Shown: positions 17,503 to 26,933 of the stretch, one piece after another
How the letters are laid out: each line of letters starts with the position of its first letter
How positions within the stretch are numbered: position 1 is the stretch's first letter
Origin: Heterostelium multicystogenum
Taxonomy: Eukaryota > Evosea > Eumycetozoa > Acytosteliales > Acytosteliaceae
Assembly: GCA_003667245.1 (NCBI GenBank)
Contig: RCNN01000329.1
Coordinates: 1 to 30,678, forward strand
Direction: 5' to 3'
Length of the DNA: 30,678 bases
Made by a program: the position numbers and the translations under genes
Notes under the pieces: model-generated
Told to the model about the DNA's origin: nothing
The model's input: the letters and a program-made list of their open reading frames with translations, nothing else
Database searches by the model: none

Positions 17503-18894
17503 GTGAGCCGGATAACGATGTCGTCACTGCCCAAATACCAGGAGATCTACCGGCGCTTTCGCCAGGCCATCGACCAGGGCCAACTGCGCCCCGGTGAGCG
17601 GGTGCCGTCGGTGCGCAGCCTGGCCCAGGAACTGAAGGTGGCCCGGGGCACGGTGGAGACGGCCTACCAGTTGCTGGTGAGCGAAGGGTTCTTCCTGGCG
17701 CGGGGCCAGGCGGGAACAGTGGTGGCCGAGGCGTTGCCGCAGCGCTCGATCAAGTCGTTGCCGGTTGAACCCGAACCCGTGGCGCCGGCGTCGGCCCCGC
17801 GCCTGTTTGCAGTTGGGCTTGCCGGCGCTCGACAGCTTTCCGCGCAAGCTGTGGGCGCGGCTGGTCACCCGGCAAGTGCGCCGAGTCGATGTGAACAGCC
17901 TGGCCATGGGCGATGTGCGTGGCGCCCGCTCGCTGCGTGTGGCGATCGCGCAAATACCTGGCGCTGTACCGGGGCGTGGAATGTTCGCCGGAGCAGGTGT
18001 TCGTGTGTGCCGGTTACTCGGCGTGCCTCGCGCTGGTGTGTGATGCGCTGCAGATGGCCGGCCAGCCATGCTGGTTCGAAGACCCGGGCTACCTGCATGC
18101 GCGGCAACTGCTGCTGCACTTGGGGGTGCAGTTGGTCCCGGTGCCGGTGGACCACGACGGGCTTGATGTGGAGGAGGGCGTACGGCGTGCGCCCGGCGCC
18201 CGGCTGGCGATTGTCACCCCGGCCCACCAGAGCCCGCTGGGGGTGGCCCTCGGTACTGCGCGGCGCCATCGCTTGCTCGATTGGGCACAGGCCCACGGCG
18301 GCTGGGTGGTGGAAGACGACTACGACAGTGAGTTTCGCTACAAGGGCCAGCCCCTGGCCGCGCTCAAGAGCCAGGACATGGCCGACCGGGTGATCTACTC
18401 CGGCAGTTTCAGCAAGATGCTCTTCCCGGGGCTGCGCCTGGGTTATCTGGTGGTGCCTCGGGCGCTGCTCCCGGCCTTTGAGGCCAGCGCCGGCGTGCTG
18501 CAAAACCGCAGCGCCGAATTGTTGCAAGCCACCACGGCGGACTTTCTCGACCAGGGCCATTTCACCCGCCACCTGAAAAAAATGCGCCAGCTCTACACCG
18601 CGCGGCGCGGCTTTTCTGGTGGAGGCACTGGCCAGTCATTGCGGGGCGCTTTTGCAGGTGGATGAGCAGTCCGGCGGGATCAACCTGCTGGCGCGGCTGC
18701 GGGTGGACGTCTGCGATCAGGCCGTCGCTGCGGCCGCCGCACTTGCCGGGCTGGGGATACAGGCCGTGTCGGGCTGGAGTATCGAGCCCGGCGGTCAGCA
18801 AGGCCTGTTGATGGGCTTCACCAACCTGGCGACTCGCCAGCAAGCGGTGCAAGCGGCGCTGGTGTTGCGCGAGGTCATCGACGGCGCTTTATGA
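17503..18894 (+). CDS. MocR/PdxR-type regulator (GntR HTH fused to aminotransferase-like domain)
   Basis: This is a chimeric transcription factor of about 464 residues. Residues about 5-75 form a GntR winged helix-turn-helix (YQEIYRRFRQAIDQGQLRPGERVPSVRSLA, then RGTVETAYQLLVSEGF). The rest is a fold-type I aminotransferase-like effector domain, with VCAGYSACLALVCDAL, WFEDPGYLHAR, VTPAHQSPLG, WVVEDDYDSEFRY and the PLP lysine in SGSFSKMLFPGLRLGY near residue 300. Such proteins sense PLP or an amine/amino-acid adduct and control a divergent gene set. Translation can begin at GTG 17503 or ATG 17518; both are in frame and neither has a decisive ribosome binding site. Frame changes are near 17810, 17953 and 18612. 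Its likely target is the AhpD-GNAT-AzoR operon, not the PLP biosynthesis genes, which are absent here. Confidence 0.88.
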
Positions 18895-18975
18895 ACACCG
18901 GTTGAACATCTTCATTCGCCACATCGGCCCCGAGCTTCTACCCTGAAGGCATAGCCCTCAGGACGCCAAGCGCTC

Positions 18976-21233
18976 ATGTACAAAGACCTGAAGTTCCCGG
19001 TTCTGATCGTACACCGCGACATCAAGGCCGACACCGTTGCCGGCGACCGCGTCCGGGGCATCGCCCGGGAGCTTGAGCAGGAGGGCTTCAGTATCTTTTC
19101 GGCGGTGGACTACGCCGAGGGTCGCCTGGTGGCTTCGACCCATCACGGCCTGGCCTGCATGCTGATTGCCGCCGAGGGCGCCGGGGGAAAATACCCATCT
19201 GATGCAAAACATGGTGGAGCTGATCCGCCTGGCGCGGGTGCGGGCGCCAAACCTGCCGATCTTCGCCCTCGGTGAGCAGGTCACCCTGGAAAACGCCCCA
19301 GCCGATGCCATGAGCGAGCTGAACCAGTTGCGGGGCATTCTTTATCTGTTTGAAGACACCGTGCCGTTTCTTGCCCGGCAAGTGGCCCGTGCGGCCCGCG
19401 CCTACCTGGATGGCCTGTTGCCGCCATTCTTCAAGGCCCTGGTGCAGCACACGGCGGATTCCAATTATTCCTGGCACACCCCCGGTCACGGCGGCGGCGT
19501 GGCCTATCGCAAGAGCCCGGTGGGGCAGGCGTTTCATCAGTTCTTCGGGGAAAATACCCTGCGTTCGGACTTGTCGGTGTCGGTGCCGGAGCTCGGCTCG
19601 CTGCTGGACCACACCGGCCCGTTGGCCGAAGCCGAGGCGCGGGCGGCGCGCAACTTCGGCGCCGATCACACCTACTTCGTGATCAATGGCACTTCCACCG
19701 CCAACAAGATCGTCTGGCACTCGATGGTGGGCCGGGATGACCTGGTGCTGGTGGACCGCAACTGTCACAAGTCGGTGTTGCATTCGATCATCATGACCGG
19801 CGCCATCCCGCTGTACCTGTGCCCGGAGCGCAATGAACTGGGGATCATCGGGCCGATTCCCCTGAGCGAGTTCAGCCCCGAGTCGATCCGCGCCAAGATC
19901 GACGCCAGCCCGCTGACCCGAGGGCGACCGGCCAGGGTCAAGCTGGCGGTGGTCACCAATTCCACCTACGACGGCCTGTGCTACAACGCCGAGCTGATCA
20001 AGCAGCAACTGGGCAACAGCGTCGAGGTGCTGCACTTCGACGAAGCCTGGTACGCCTACGCGGCGTTTCATGAGTTCTTCGCCGGGCGCTACGGCATGGG
20101 CACCTCGCGCACGGCCGAGAGCCCGCTGGTGTTCACCACGCACTCCACCCACAAGCTGCTGGCGGCGTTCAGCCAGGCGTCGATGATCCATGTGCAGGAT
20201 GGCGGCGTGCGCAAGCTGGACCGCGACCGCTTCAACGAAGCGTTCATGATGCATATTTCCACCTCGCCGCAGTACAGCATCATCGCCTCCCTGGATGTGG
20301 CGTCCGCAATGATGGAAGGGCCGGCGGGGCGCTCGTTGCTGCAGGAGATGTTTGACGAGGCCCTGAGCTTTCGTCGCGCCCTGGCCAACCTGCGCCAGCA
20401 CATCGCCGCTGAAGACTGGTGGTTTTCCATCTGGCAGCCGCCGCTGGTGGCGGGCATTGACCGGGTGGTGACGGCGGACTGGCTGCTGCAACCCCAGGCC
20501 GACTGGCATGGCTTTGGCGATATCGCCGAAGACTACGTGCTGCTGGACCCGATAAAAAGTCACCCTGGTGATGCCTGGCCTGAACGCCGGCGGGGCATTA
20601 AGCGAGTGCGGAATTCCCGCTGCGGTGGTCAGTAAATTCCTCTGGGAACGTGGGCTGGTGGTGGAAAAGACCGGGCTGTATTCGTTCCTCGTGCTGTTTT
20701 CCATGGGCATCACCAAAGGCAAGTGGAGTACCCTGCTCACCGAACTGCTGGAATTCAAGCGCAGTTATGACGCCAACGTGAGCCTTGCTGTCTGTTTGCC
20801 ATCGGTGTTTCAGCAGGGCCCGGCGCGGTATCAGGGATTGGGTTTAAAGGATCTGTGCGACCAGTTGCACAGCTGTTACCGCAGCAATGCCACGGCCAAG
20901 CACCTGAAGCGGATGTACACGGTACTGCCGGAAATCGCGATGAAACCGGCCGACGCCTACGACCTGTTGGTCAAGGGCGAAGTCGAGGCGGTGTCCATCG
21001 ACGCTTTGCCAGGTCGGGTCGCAGCGGTCATGCTGGTGCCTTACCCGCCGGGCATTCCGTTGATCATGCCGGGTGAGCGCTTTACCGAATCGACTCGCTC
21101 GATCATTGATTACCTGGCGTTTGCCAGGACGTTCGATAGCAGTTTCCCCGGCTTTGTTGCCGATGTTCATGGACTGCAACACGAAGATGACGGCAGTGGT
21201 CGTTGTTACACCGTCGACTGCATCAAGGGTTAA
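18976..21233 (+). CDS. ldcA: Lysine decarboxylase (Orn/Lys/Arg decarboxylase class-I)
   Basis: This is a PLP-dependent decarboxylase of about 752 residues that makes cadaverine from lysine in the cytoplasm. The N-terminal receiver-like wing domain starts MYKDLKFPVLIVHRDIKADT and closely resembles P. aeruginosa LdcA. Active-site features include WHTPGHGGGVAYRKSPVG near residue 165, NGTSTANKIVWHSM near 236, HFDEAWYAYAAFH near 355 and the PLP lysine in THSTHKLLAAFSQAS near residue 393. The tail ends GRCYTVDCIKG. Two single-base insertions break the frame: an extra G near 19186 and an extra A near 20556, both in homopolymers. The usual partner, a lysine/cadaverine antiporter, is not next to it; a GNAT gene follows within a few bases instead. 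Family members also vary between lysine and arginine, but the N-terminal match favours lysine. Confidence 0.9.
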
Positions 21234-21235
21234 GG

Positions 21236-21824
21236 ATGTTTATGCAAGCTGTAATGAACCCGAAGTACCCGGGCCTCAGTGTCCGGGTGGCTGACGAAGG
21301 ATTTGACGCCTACGTGTGGGGGAACGACTTCAGCTTTGAAGTCAACGCCTACGGCAAGCCGGAAATGGGCAAGCGCGTCGACCAGTGGGCGGTGGAGCGT
21401 ATCGTGCCATACCGCAAATGCTACGGCATCGATCCCGAGGAATTCGCCAGCTTCCGTGACGCGGCCGACAGTGCGGTGTTCATGGCCTACCTCGATGACC
21501 GGCCCGTGGGGCATATCGTGGTCAGCACCAACTGGAACGGCTTTGCCCATGTGGATGAGCTGGCGGTGGTCTTGCCCGCGCGGCGCCACGGGGTGGCGAA
21601 GGCGTTGCTGGACGTGGCGCAGTTCTGGAGCCGCAAGAAGAACCTGCCGGGGATGATGCTGGAGACCCAGAACAACAACCTCGGTGCCTGCCGGCTGTAT
21701 GAGCGCTGCGGGTATGTGATGGGCGGGAATCGACCACCTGCGCTATCGCGGGATTGATCCGCAGACGCGCGAAGTGGCGATTTTCTGGTATCGGTTGTTC
21801 AAGACAGAATTGGAAGCAGTCTGA
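21236..21824 (+). CDS. GNAT acetyltransferase, streptothricin-acetyltransferase-like
   Basis: This is an acetyl-CoA-dependent N-acetyltransferase of about 196 residues. A distinctive block, GNDFSFEVNAYGKPEMGKRV, lies near residue 30. Motif A is ELAVVLPARRHGVAKALLDVA, followed by LPGMMLETQNNNLGACRLYERCGYVMGG and an end of REVAIFWYRLF, a pattern typical of the SatA/Sat streptothricin acetyltransferases. Possible starts are ATG 21236, 21242 or 21254; 21242 has the best spacing to the AAGGA that overlaps the ldcA stop. One frame change near 21727 (GGGA run) separates the last 33 residues. Translational coupling to ldcA suggests a shared pathway. Sat enzymes acetylate a lysine-like (beta-lysine) amine, so lysine, cadaverine or a related amine is a reasonable candidate substrate; this is inference. 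Confidence 0.83.
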
Positions 21825-21841
21825 GCTGCACCGATTAACTG

Positions 21842-22475
21842 TAGGAGCCGTCGAGCCCCAGCGAGGCCGCGATGGCGGTGTGTCAGGCAACGTCTTTATC
21901 GACTGTGCCGCCGCCTTCGCAGCCTCGCTAAAGCTCGACAGCTGCCACATTCGATTTGCGCAACTCAAGTACTTGCGACCGAACACACGACTCCCAGACT
22001 TCCCCCGACCCCCCTGTGGGAGCCGTCGAGCCCCAGCGAGGCCGCGATGGCGGTGTGTCAGGCAACCTCTTTATCGACTGTGCCGCCGCCTTCGCAGCCT
22101 CGCTAAAGCTCGACAGCTCCCACATTCGATTTGCGCAAGCCGAGTGCTTGCGACCGAGCACACAACTCCCAGACTTCCCCCGATCCCCTGTGGGAGCCGT
22201 CGAGCCCCAGCGAGGCCGCGATAGCGGTAGATCAGGCAACCTCTTTATCGACTGTGCCGCCGTCTTCGCAGCCTCGCTAAAGCTCGACAGCTCCTACATT
22301 CGATTTGCGCAACCCAAGTGCTTGCGACCGAACACACAACTCCCAGACTTCCCCCGACCCCCTGTGAGAGCCGTCGAGCCCCAGCGAGGCCGCGATGGCG
22401 GTGTGTCAGGCAACTTCTTTATCGACTGTGCCGCCGCCTTCGCAGTCTCGCCAAAGCCCGACAACTCCCACATTC
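21842..22475. repeat. Four-copy tandem array of a 174/175-bp REP-containing unit
   Basis: The unit begins AGCCGTCGAGCCCCAGCGAG at 21846, 22021, 22195 and 22369, giving periods of 175, 174 and 174. Each copy contains an inverted REP pair: GTCGAGCCCCAGCGAGGC at the left and GCCTCGCTAAAGCTCGACAG about 50 bases later. A linker of about 70 bases then carries TGCGACCGAACACACAACTC and a CCCCGACCCC run. The fourth copy lacks the linker and ends at 22475, touching the stop codon of the LysR gene. Copies differ by a few substitutions. The one-base period difference comes from a C-run at 22012-22017. No protein is called here, although the 174-base period leaves frames open. Confidence 0.93.
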
Positions 22476-23377
22476 ACGGCAATGTGCTTGTTAGCAGGTT
22501 TTCAGCCTTCTCGGTGACAATCTCCAGCAGCGCATTCAAGGCGGGCGATGGCTCGCTACCCTTCAGGGTCAACGCATACAAGGTCACCATAATCGGCGGT
22601 GACAATGGGCACGCATCCAGCCCGGCTTCCCGTGCGCCGCTGGCGGTGAACGGGTCGACAATCGCCAGGCCTTCCCCGGCTTCTACCATGCTGCGCATCA
22701 TCTGGTACGTCTGCACCCGCGTTTGCACCACCGGCAGCGGGCGCAGGGCTTGCAGCTTGCTGTCCAGCAGGCGGCTCAGCGGGTCCTGGCCTTCAAGCCC
22801 GATCATCGACTGCCCGGCCAGTTCCTGTAGCGCAATGTACTTCTGCCGAGGCTTCAGCCAGCCATGGGGCGCGAGCAATTGCAGCTTGCCGTGGGCCAGC
22901 GGTTGGCTGTGGATTTGCGGGTGTTCCGGGTCGTGCAGGCTCAGGCCGAGGTCGGCTTCGTGCAGCAGCAGGCTTTTGACGATGTCCCGGGTGGAATGGC
23001 TGGAGAGGTTGCACGGTGTGTCTTGAAAGCGTCGGCGCAGCACGGCGATCGCCTGGGGCAGCAGCTGATTGGCCAGCGGCGGGGTGCACAGTGCGCGCAA
23101 GGGCGGGGCATGGTGGTGCTTCAGGCTGCTGGCCAGGCGTTGCACCGGCTCAAGGGCTGCATAGAGGTGGGCGATTTCGGCCTGCAGCTCAAGGGTTTCC
23201 CGGGTGGCCTGCAAGCGTCCGCGCACACTGGCGAACAGCATGAAGCCCAACTGCAGCTCGGCATCCTTGAGGGTTGCGTCCAACATCGGCCACGGGCAGT
23301 TGCAACCATTCGGCGGCGGTGCCGAGGTGTCCGGTCTGTAAAATCGCTTGAATGACTTCGATATGACGTAAACGCAT
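22474..23377 (-). CDS. LysR-family transcriptional regulator
   Basis: This is a LysR regulator of about 301 residues. The N-terminus has the HTH region (MRLRHIEVIQAILQTGHLGTAAEWLQ, then the LGFMLFASVRGRLQATRETLEL strand). The substrate-binding domain shows SHSTRDIVKSLLLHEADLGLSL, QSMIGLEGQDPLSRLL and VEAGEGLAIVDPFTAS. The HTH and effector parts are in different frames, with the change near 23293 in a GC-rich stretch. The stop at 22474 abuts the last REP unit. The resemblance to amino-acid or sulfur-responsive regulators (MetR/CysB-like size and start, MRLRHIEVI) is only general. Its target is not obvious: the upstream divergent gene is a GspG-like pseudopilin 176 bases away. Confidence 0.85.
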
Positions 23378-23553
23378 GGCCGGAGTCTATGTTCAGCGCG
23401 ACGTGGATTCAATGGCTCAGGCCCGGGCGTGGAAAAAAGACCCGCCACGGCAGCGCCCCAACTAGACTTGCACGATCAAGTCCCTTGGCGCCTGCAACCA
23501 GCAGGTCATACAAAGGGCGTATCAACCAGAGGATCCACGGGGGAGCCTTATCG

Positions 23554-23984
23554 ATGCTCGGTAAAACAGACACGCGCGGGTTTTCGTTGTGGGACCTGCT
23601 GGTGGTGGTGCTGGTGGTGGGCGTGTTGGCGATTGCGGTGGGGCCGCGGATCTTCGGCGATGTGACCCAATCGGAAATCGCCACGGCCAAGGTCCAGTTG
23701 AAAGAGCTGGGCAAGGCGGTCGAGCAGTTTTCATCAGGATGTAGGGCGTTATCCTACCGACGAGGAGGGTCTGGCGGTGTTTGACGGTTCAGCCAGCGGG
23801 AGAAGGGAAGTGGCGGGGACCCTATCTCAAGGATCAGGACATGCTGACGGACCCTTGGGGCGTGGCCTATCAGTACCACTATCCTCCCAGCCAGGCCAAA
23901 ACCAACTTTGATCTGTTCTCGTTCGGCAAGGACCGGACACTGGGAGGCGTCGGCGATAATGTTGATATCGCCTATGGGGAATAA
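23554..23984 (+). CDS. GspG-like type II secretion pseudopilin (orphan)
   Basis: This is a small prepilin-like protein of about 143 residues. A nine-residue leader ends in glycine, followed by FSLWDLLVVVLVVGVLAIAVGPRIF, a class III prepilin signal and hydrophobic helix. The rest matches the major pseudopilin family: an AKVQLKELGKAVEQF helix, GRYPTDEEGLAVL, WRGPYLKDQDMLTDPWGVAYQY and DLFSFGKDRTLGG. Position +5 of the mature protein is Asp instead of the almost invariant Glu. Two single-base insertions of T, near 23733 and 23788, break the frame. The ATG at 23554 follows GGGGGAG. No other type II secretion genes are in the window, so it is either the first of a locus not present here or a lone pseudopilin. 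Confidence 0.82.
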
Positions 23985-23988
23985 CGTT

Positions 23989-24225
23989 TTATGAAGCGTG
24001 GATCGTGGCGGATTCGCGGGTGATGATAGTGCCCGACTGAATCAGCCTGAACTCATCGCCATCCAGTTTTTCTACGCGGTCGCCAATGGCCAGCTTGTAG
24101 GTGGTGGTGGGCGCCGAGCCAGCCAGGCCGTCGAGGGGCGGGTTGGATTCCTGGAACTCATGCACCGAATAAACGCGACCTTCCGCGTCTCTGGCATGGA
24201 ACTGTCCGACAAGTACTGCTGCCAT
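23989..24225 (-). CDS. Small conserved-looking protein of unknown function
   Basis: This is an intact 78-residue protein that I do not recognise. It begins MAAVLVGQFHARDAEGRVYS and continues with a predicted beta-rich pattern (YSVHEFQE, TYKLAIGDRVEKLDGDEFRLI, GTIITRE). There is no signal peptide, membrane segment or cysteine. The ATG at 24225 has an AGAGG ribosome binding site at about nine bases; a GTG at 24252 in the same frame is a weaker option. It is convergent with the pseudopilin gene (four bases between stops) and divergent from chrR. The frame is open, with sensible composition and a good ribosome binding site, which supports a real gene, but the function is open. Confidence 0.7.
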   Translation of the reverse strand: MAAVLVGQFHARDAEGRVYSVHEFQESNPPLDGLAGSAPTTTYKLAIGDRVEKLDGDEFRLIQSGTIITRESATIHAS

Positions 24226-24319
24226 CTGTTTAGAACCTCTGGAGATAAACACTCGATTTGCGGTTCTGTAGACCGTAGGAGAGCGGGGTAGTTTACCTAT
24301 TGAAAAAAAATACTATTCG

Positions 24320-24347
24320 TTGACTTTTTCAGACATTACTTACAAAT
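24320..24347 (+). promoter_or_regulatory. Candidate sigma-70 promoter for chrR
   Basis: TTGACT at 24320-24325 is followed after 16 bases by ACAAAT at 24342-24347, which is weak but acceptable as a -10. It lies about 105 bases ahead of the chrR start in a 228-base gap that otherwise shows no gene. An A-run and AT-rich bases precede it. Confidence 0.35.
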
Positions 24348-24453
24348 CCATCTGCGGTGTAAACGTCCCTGGGGATTGCAAAAACGCGCTGGTGATAGCG
24401 TCGCGCAGGCTCTATAACTACAAACTCCTTAAGTCAGAAATCGGGAAACCCCA

Positions 24454-25011
24454 ATGAGCAAGGTCTACACGATTGCCGTACTGGTCGGCAGCTTGAGAAA
24501 AGAGTCGATCAACCGCAAGGTCGCCCTAGCACTGGCCGAGTTGGCGCCCGCCAACCTCAAGTTGAACATTGTCGAAATTGGCGATTTGCCGCTCTACAAC
24601 GAGGACATCGACGGTGCTGCACCGCCGGCAGCCTACAGTACTTTCCGTCAACACGTGCGTTCATCCGACGCGGTGCTGTTTGTGACCCCCGAATACAACC
24701 GCTCCGTGCCGGGTGTATTGAAGAATGCGATTGACGTCGGTTCACGTCCTTATGGCCAAAGTGTCTTCAGCGGCAAGCCGGGTGCGGTGATCAGTGTGTC
24801 CCCCGGCGCCATCGGCGGTTTTGGGGCCAATCACCATTTGCGCCAGTCGCTGGTGTTCCTCGATGTGCCGTGCATGCAGCAGCCGGAAGCCTACCTGGGC
24901 GGTGCGGGCAGCGTGTTCGATGAGTCGGGCAAGGTCTCGGAAAAGACCAAGCCGTTTTTGCAGGCGTTTATTGATGCCTACGGCAAGTGGGTGGAAAAGC
25001 AAAGCGCATAA
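24454..25011 (+). CDS. chrR: NADPH-dependent FMN reductase / chromate-quinone reductase
   Basis: This is an intact 185-residue flavodoxin-like reductase. The FMN phosphate loop is VGSLRKESINRKVA at residues 11-24, and the second flavin loop is TPEYNRSVPGVLKNAIDVGSRP at 78-99, followed by VISVSPGAIGGFGANHHLRQSLVFLD. The sequence is closely similar to P. putida ChrR. Such enzymes are soluble tetramers or dimers that reduce quinones, and incidentally chromate, by two electrons, limiting redox cycling. The ATG at 24454 follows a modest GGG-rich ribosome binding site. A REP pair follows immediately downstream. The native substrate is probably a quinone rather than chromate. Confidence 0.93.
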   Translation: MSKVYTIAVLVGSLRKESINRKVALALAELAPANLKLNIVEIGDLPLYNEDIDGAAPPAAYSTFRQHVRSSDAVLFVTPEYNRSVPGVLKNAIDVGSRPYGQSVFSGKPGAVISVSPGAIGGFGANHHLRQSLVFLDVPCMQQPEAYLGGAGSVFDESGKVSEKTKPFLQAFIDAYGKWVEKQSA

Positions 25012-25017
25012 GTAACC

Positions 25018-25117
25018 TGTAGGAGCGAGCTTGCTCGCGAAGATCGTTAACGATGACGCGGGCTAGTTGAAAGCTCGCGTCGCCTGGACGTTCTTCGCGA
25101 GCAAGCTCGCTCCTACA
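25018..25117. repeat. REP inverted pair (variant with GAGC-GAGCTTGCTCGC)
   Basis: Arms at 25018-25042 and 25093-25117 are exact inverted copies: TGTAGGAGCGAGCTTGCTCG plus CGAAG, and its complement. It is a sequence variant of the GTGGGAGCGGGCTTGCTCGC elements at 7726 and 11081. It lies in the convergent chrR-poxB gap. Confidence 0.92.
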
Positions 25118-25127
25118 GTGGCGGGAC

Positions 25128-26854
25128 TTATCTGAGCCAGTTGGTTTTCGCCAACTCGATCACCTCATCACCGCGCCCACTCATCACCGCCTTGAGCATG
25201 TACAGGCTGAAGCCCTTGGCCTGCTCCAGCTTGATGCTCGGCGGCATCACCAGTTCCTGGGTGGCGGTGACCACGTCCACCAGCACCGGGCCGTCGTGGG
25301 CCAGTGCGCGGCGCAGGGCCGGTTCCAGGTCTTCGGACTGCTCTACTCGAATACCGAGGATGCCCATGGCGTTGGACATGGCGGCAAAGTCCGGGTTTTT
25401 CAGCTCGGTGCCGGTATCCAGGTAGCCTGCTGCTTTCATCTCCATGGCGACGAAGCCCAAAGAAGAGTTGTTGAACACCACCAGTTTCACCGGCAGGTTC
25501 AACTGCGCCAGGCTGATGAAGTCCCCCATCAGCATGGTAAAGCCACCGTCGCCAGACATCGAAATCACCTGGCGCCCGGGAAACGCGGCTTGCGCACCGA
25601 TGGCCTGGGGCATGGCGTTGGCCATCGAGCCATGGTTGAACGAGCCGATCAACCGGCGCTTGCCGTTCATTTTCAAGTAACGCGCCGCCCAGACTGTCGG
25701 CGAGCCAACGTCGGCGGTGAAGATTGCGTCGTCGTCCGCCAGTTCGCTGAGCAGGCGCGCAACGTATTGCGGGTGAATTGGCCGGCCGGCCTTTGACGGT
25801 TCCGCCAGGTCATCCAACCCTTGGCGGGCTTTTTCATAATGCTTGAGCGAGGTTTCGAGGAAGCTGCGGTCCGTCTTGCGGGTCAGGCGCGGCAGCAGCG
25901 CCTGGATGGTCTCGCTGACGTCAGCTGCAATGCCCAGGTCCAGCGTGGCACGTCGGCCCAGTGCCTGTGGGTTGCGGTCGACCTGGATAATTTTTGCGTC
26001 GGTCGGGTAGAACTGGCGATACGGGAAGTCGGTGCCGAGCATGATCAGCGTGTCGCAGTTGAGCATTGGCGTGGTAGCCGGAGCTGAAGCCGATCAGGCC
26101 GGTCATGCCGACGTCGAACGGGTTGTCCCACTCCACATGTTCCTTGCCGCGCAGGGCATGCACCACGGGCGCGCCGAGGGCGTCGGCCAGGGCCACCACC
26201 TCATCGTGGGCGCCGGCACAGCCGCTGCCACACAGCAGGGTGACTTTGCCGCTGTGTTCGAGGATGTCGGTGAGGCGTTGCAGGTCCTGTTCCGCCGGCA
26301 ACGTGCGCGGTGCCAGCAGGGCCGGCCACGGTTTGAATTTATCTTCTACTTCCAACAGTGACACATCCCCTGGAATCACCACCACCGCTACGCCGCGATT
26401 GAGGATCGCCGAGCGCATGGCACGGTGCAGCACGTGAGGCATCTGCTCGGGTTTGGTCACCAGCTCGATAAAGTGGCTGCACTCCTTGAACAGCTCCTGG
26501 GGATGGGTCTCCTGGAAAGTAGTTCAGGCCGATCTCGGAGGAGGGGATCTGCGCCGCGATGGCCAGCACCGGCACGTGGTTTGCGATGGCAATCGAACAG
26601 GCCATTGATCAAGTGCAGGTTGCCGGGGCCGCAGCTGCCGGCGCATACGGTCAGCTCGCCGGTGGCGGCGGCTTCGGCACCGGCGGCAAACGCGGCCACT
26701 TCTTCGTGGCGCACATGCATCCACTCGATGCTGTCCATGGTGCGCAGGGAGTCGGTCAGGCCGTTGAGGCTGTCGCCGGTCAGGCCCCAGATGCGCTTGA
26801 TGCCCGCCTGTTCAAGGTGGTGGTCGCCAAGCTGGGCCAGGGATTTTTCGCCAT
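25128..26854 (-). CDS. poxB: Pyruvate dehydrogenase (quinone) / pyruvate oxidase
   Basis: This is a thiamine-diphosphate and FAD enzyme of about 576 residues that decarboxylates pyruvate to acetate and CO2, passing electrons to ubiquinone at the inner membrane. The ThDP-activating glutamate is in [18 protein letters not shown] near residue 50, as in E. coli PoxB. The ThDP/Mg motif [15 protein letters not shown] is near 434, with [10 protein letters not shown] completing it. [18 protein letters not shown] near the start and [15 protein letters not shown] are typical. The ATG at 26854 has a TGGAG ribosome binding site; a base is missing in the A-run just after the start. Further frame changes are near 26598, 26520 and 26072. 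It follows the OYE gene by 79 bases on the same strand. Acetolactate synthase is excluded by the PoxB-type N-terminus. Confidence 0.9.
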
Positions 26855-26933
26855 GAAGAACTCCAATCGTCAGTGAGGGTAAAAAGCTGCTGATCAGTTA
26901 AGGACAGTTCCCATGGCGCTGAATGCTCCCCGC

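Noticed and set aside
19088..20758. A 556-residue open frame on the minus strand across ldcA
   Set aside because: It lies antisense to an unmistakable lysine decarboxylase and shows no domain; composition (R, H, Q, G rich) is typical of antisense frames.
21842..22475. Possible CRISPR array
   Set aside because: The period of 174-175 bases is far too long, the whole unit including the linker is repeated, there are no unique spacers, and each unit contains an internal dyad typical of REP elements.
21956..23026. A 356-residue open frame through the REP array with internal protein repeats
   Set aside because: The repeats at protein level only reflect the 174-base DNA unit (divisible by three). 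It then runs antisense into the LysR gene, and no ribosome binding site was found.
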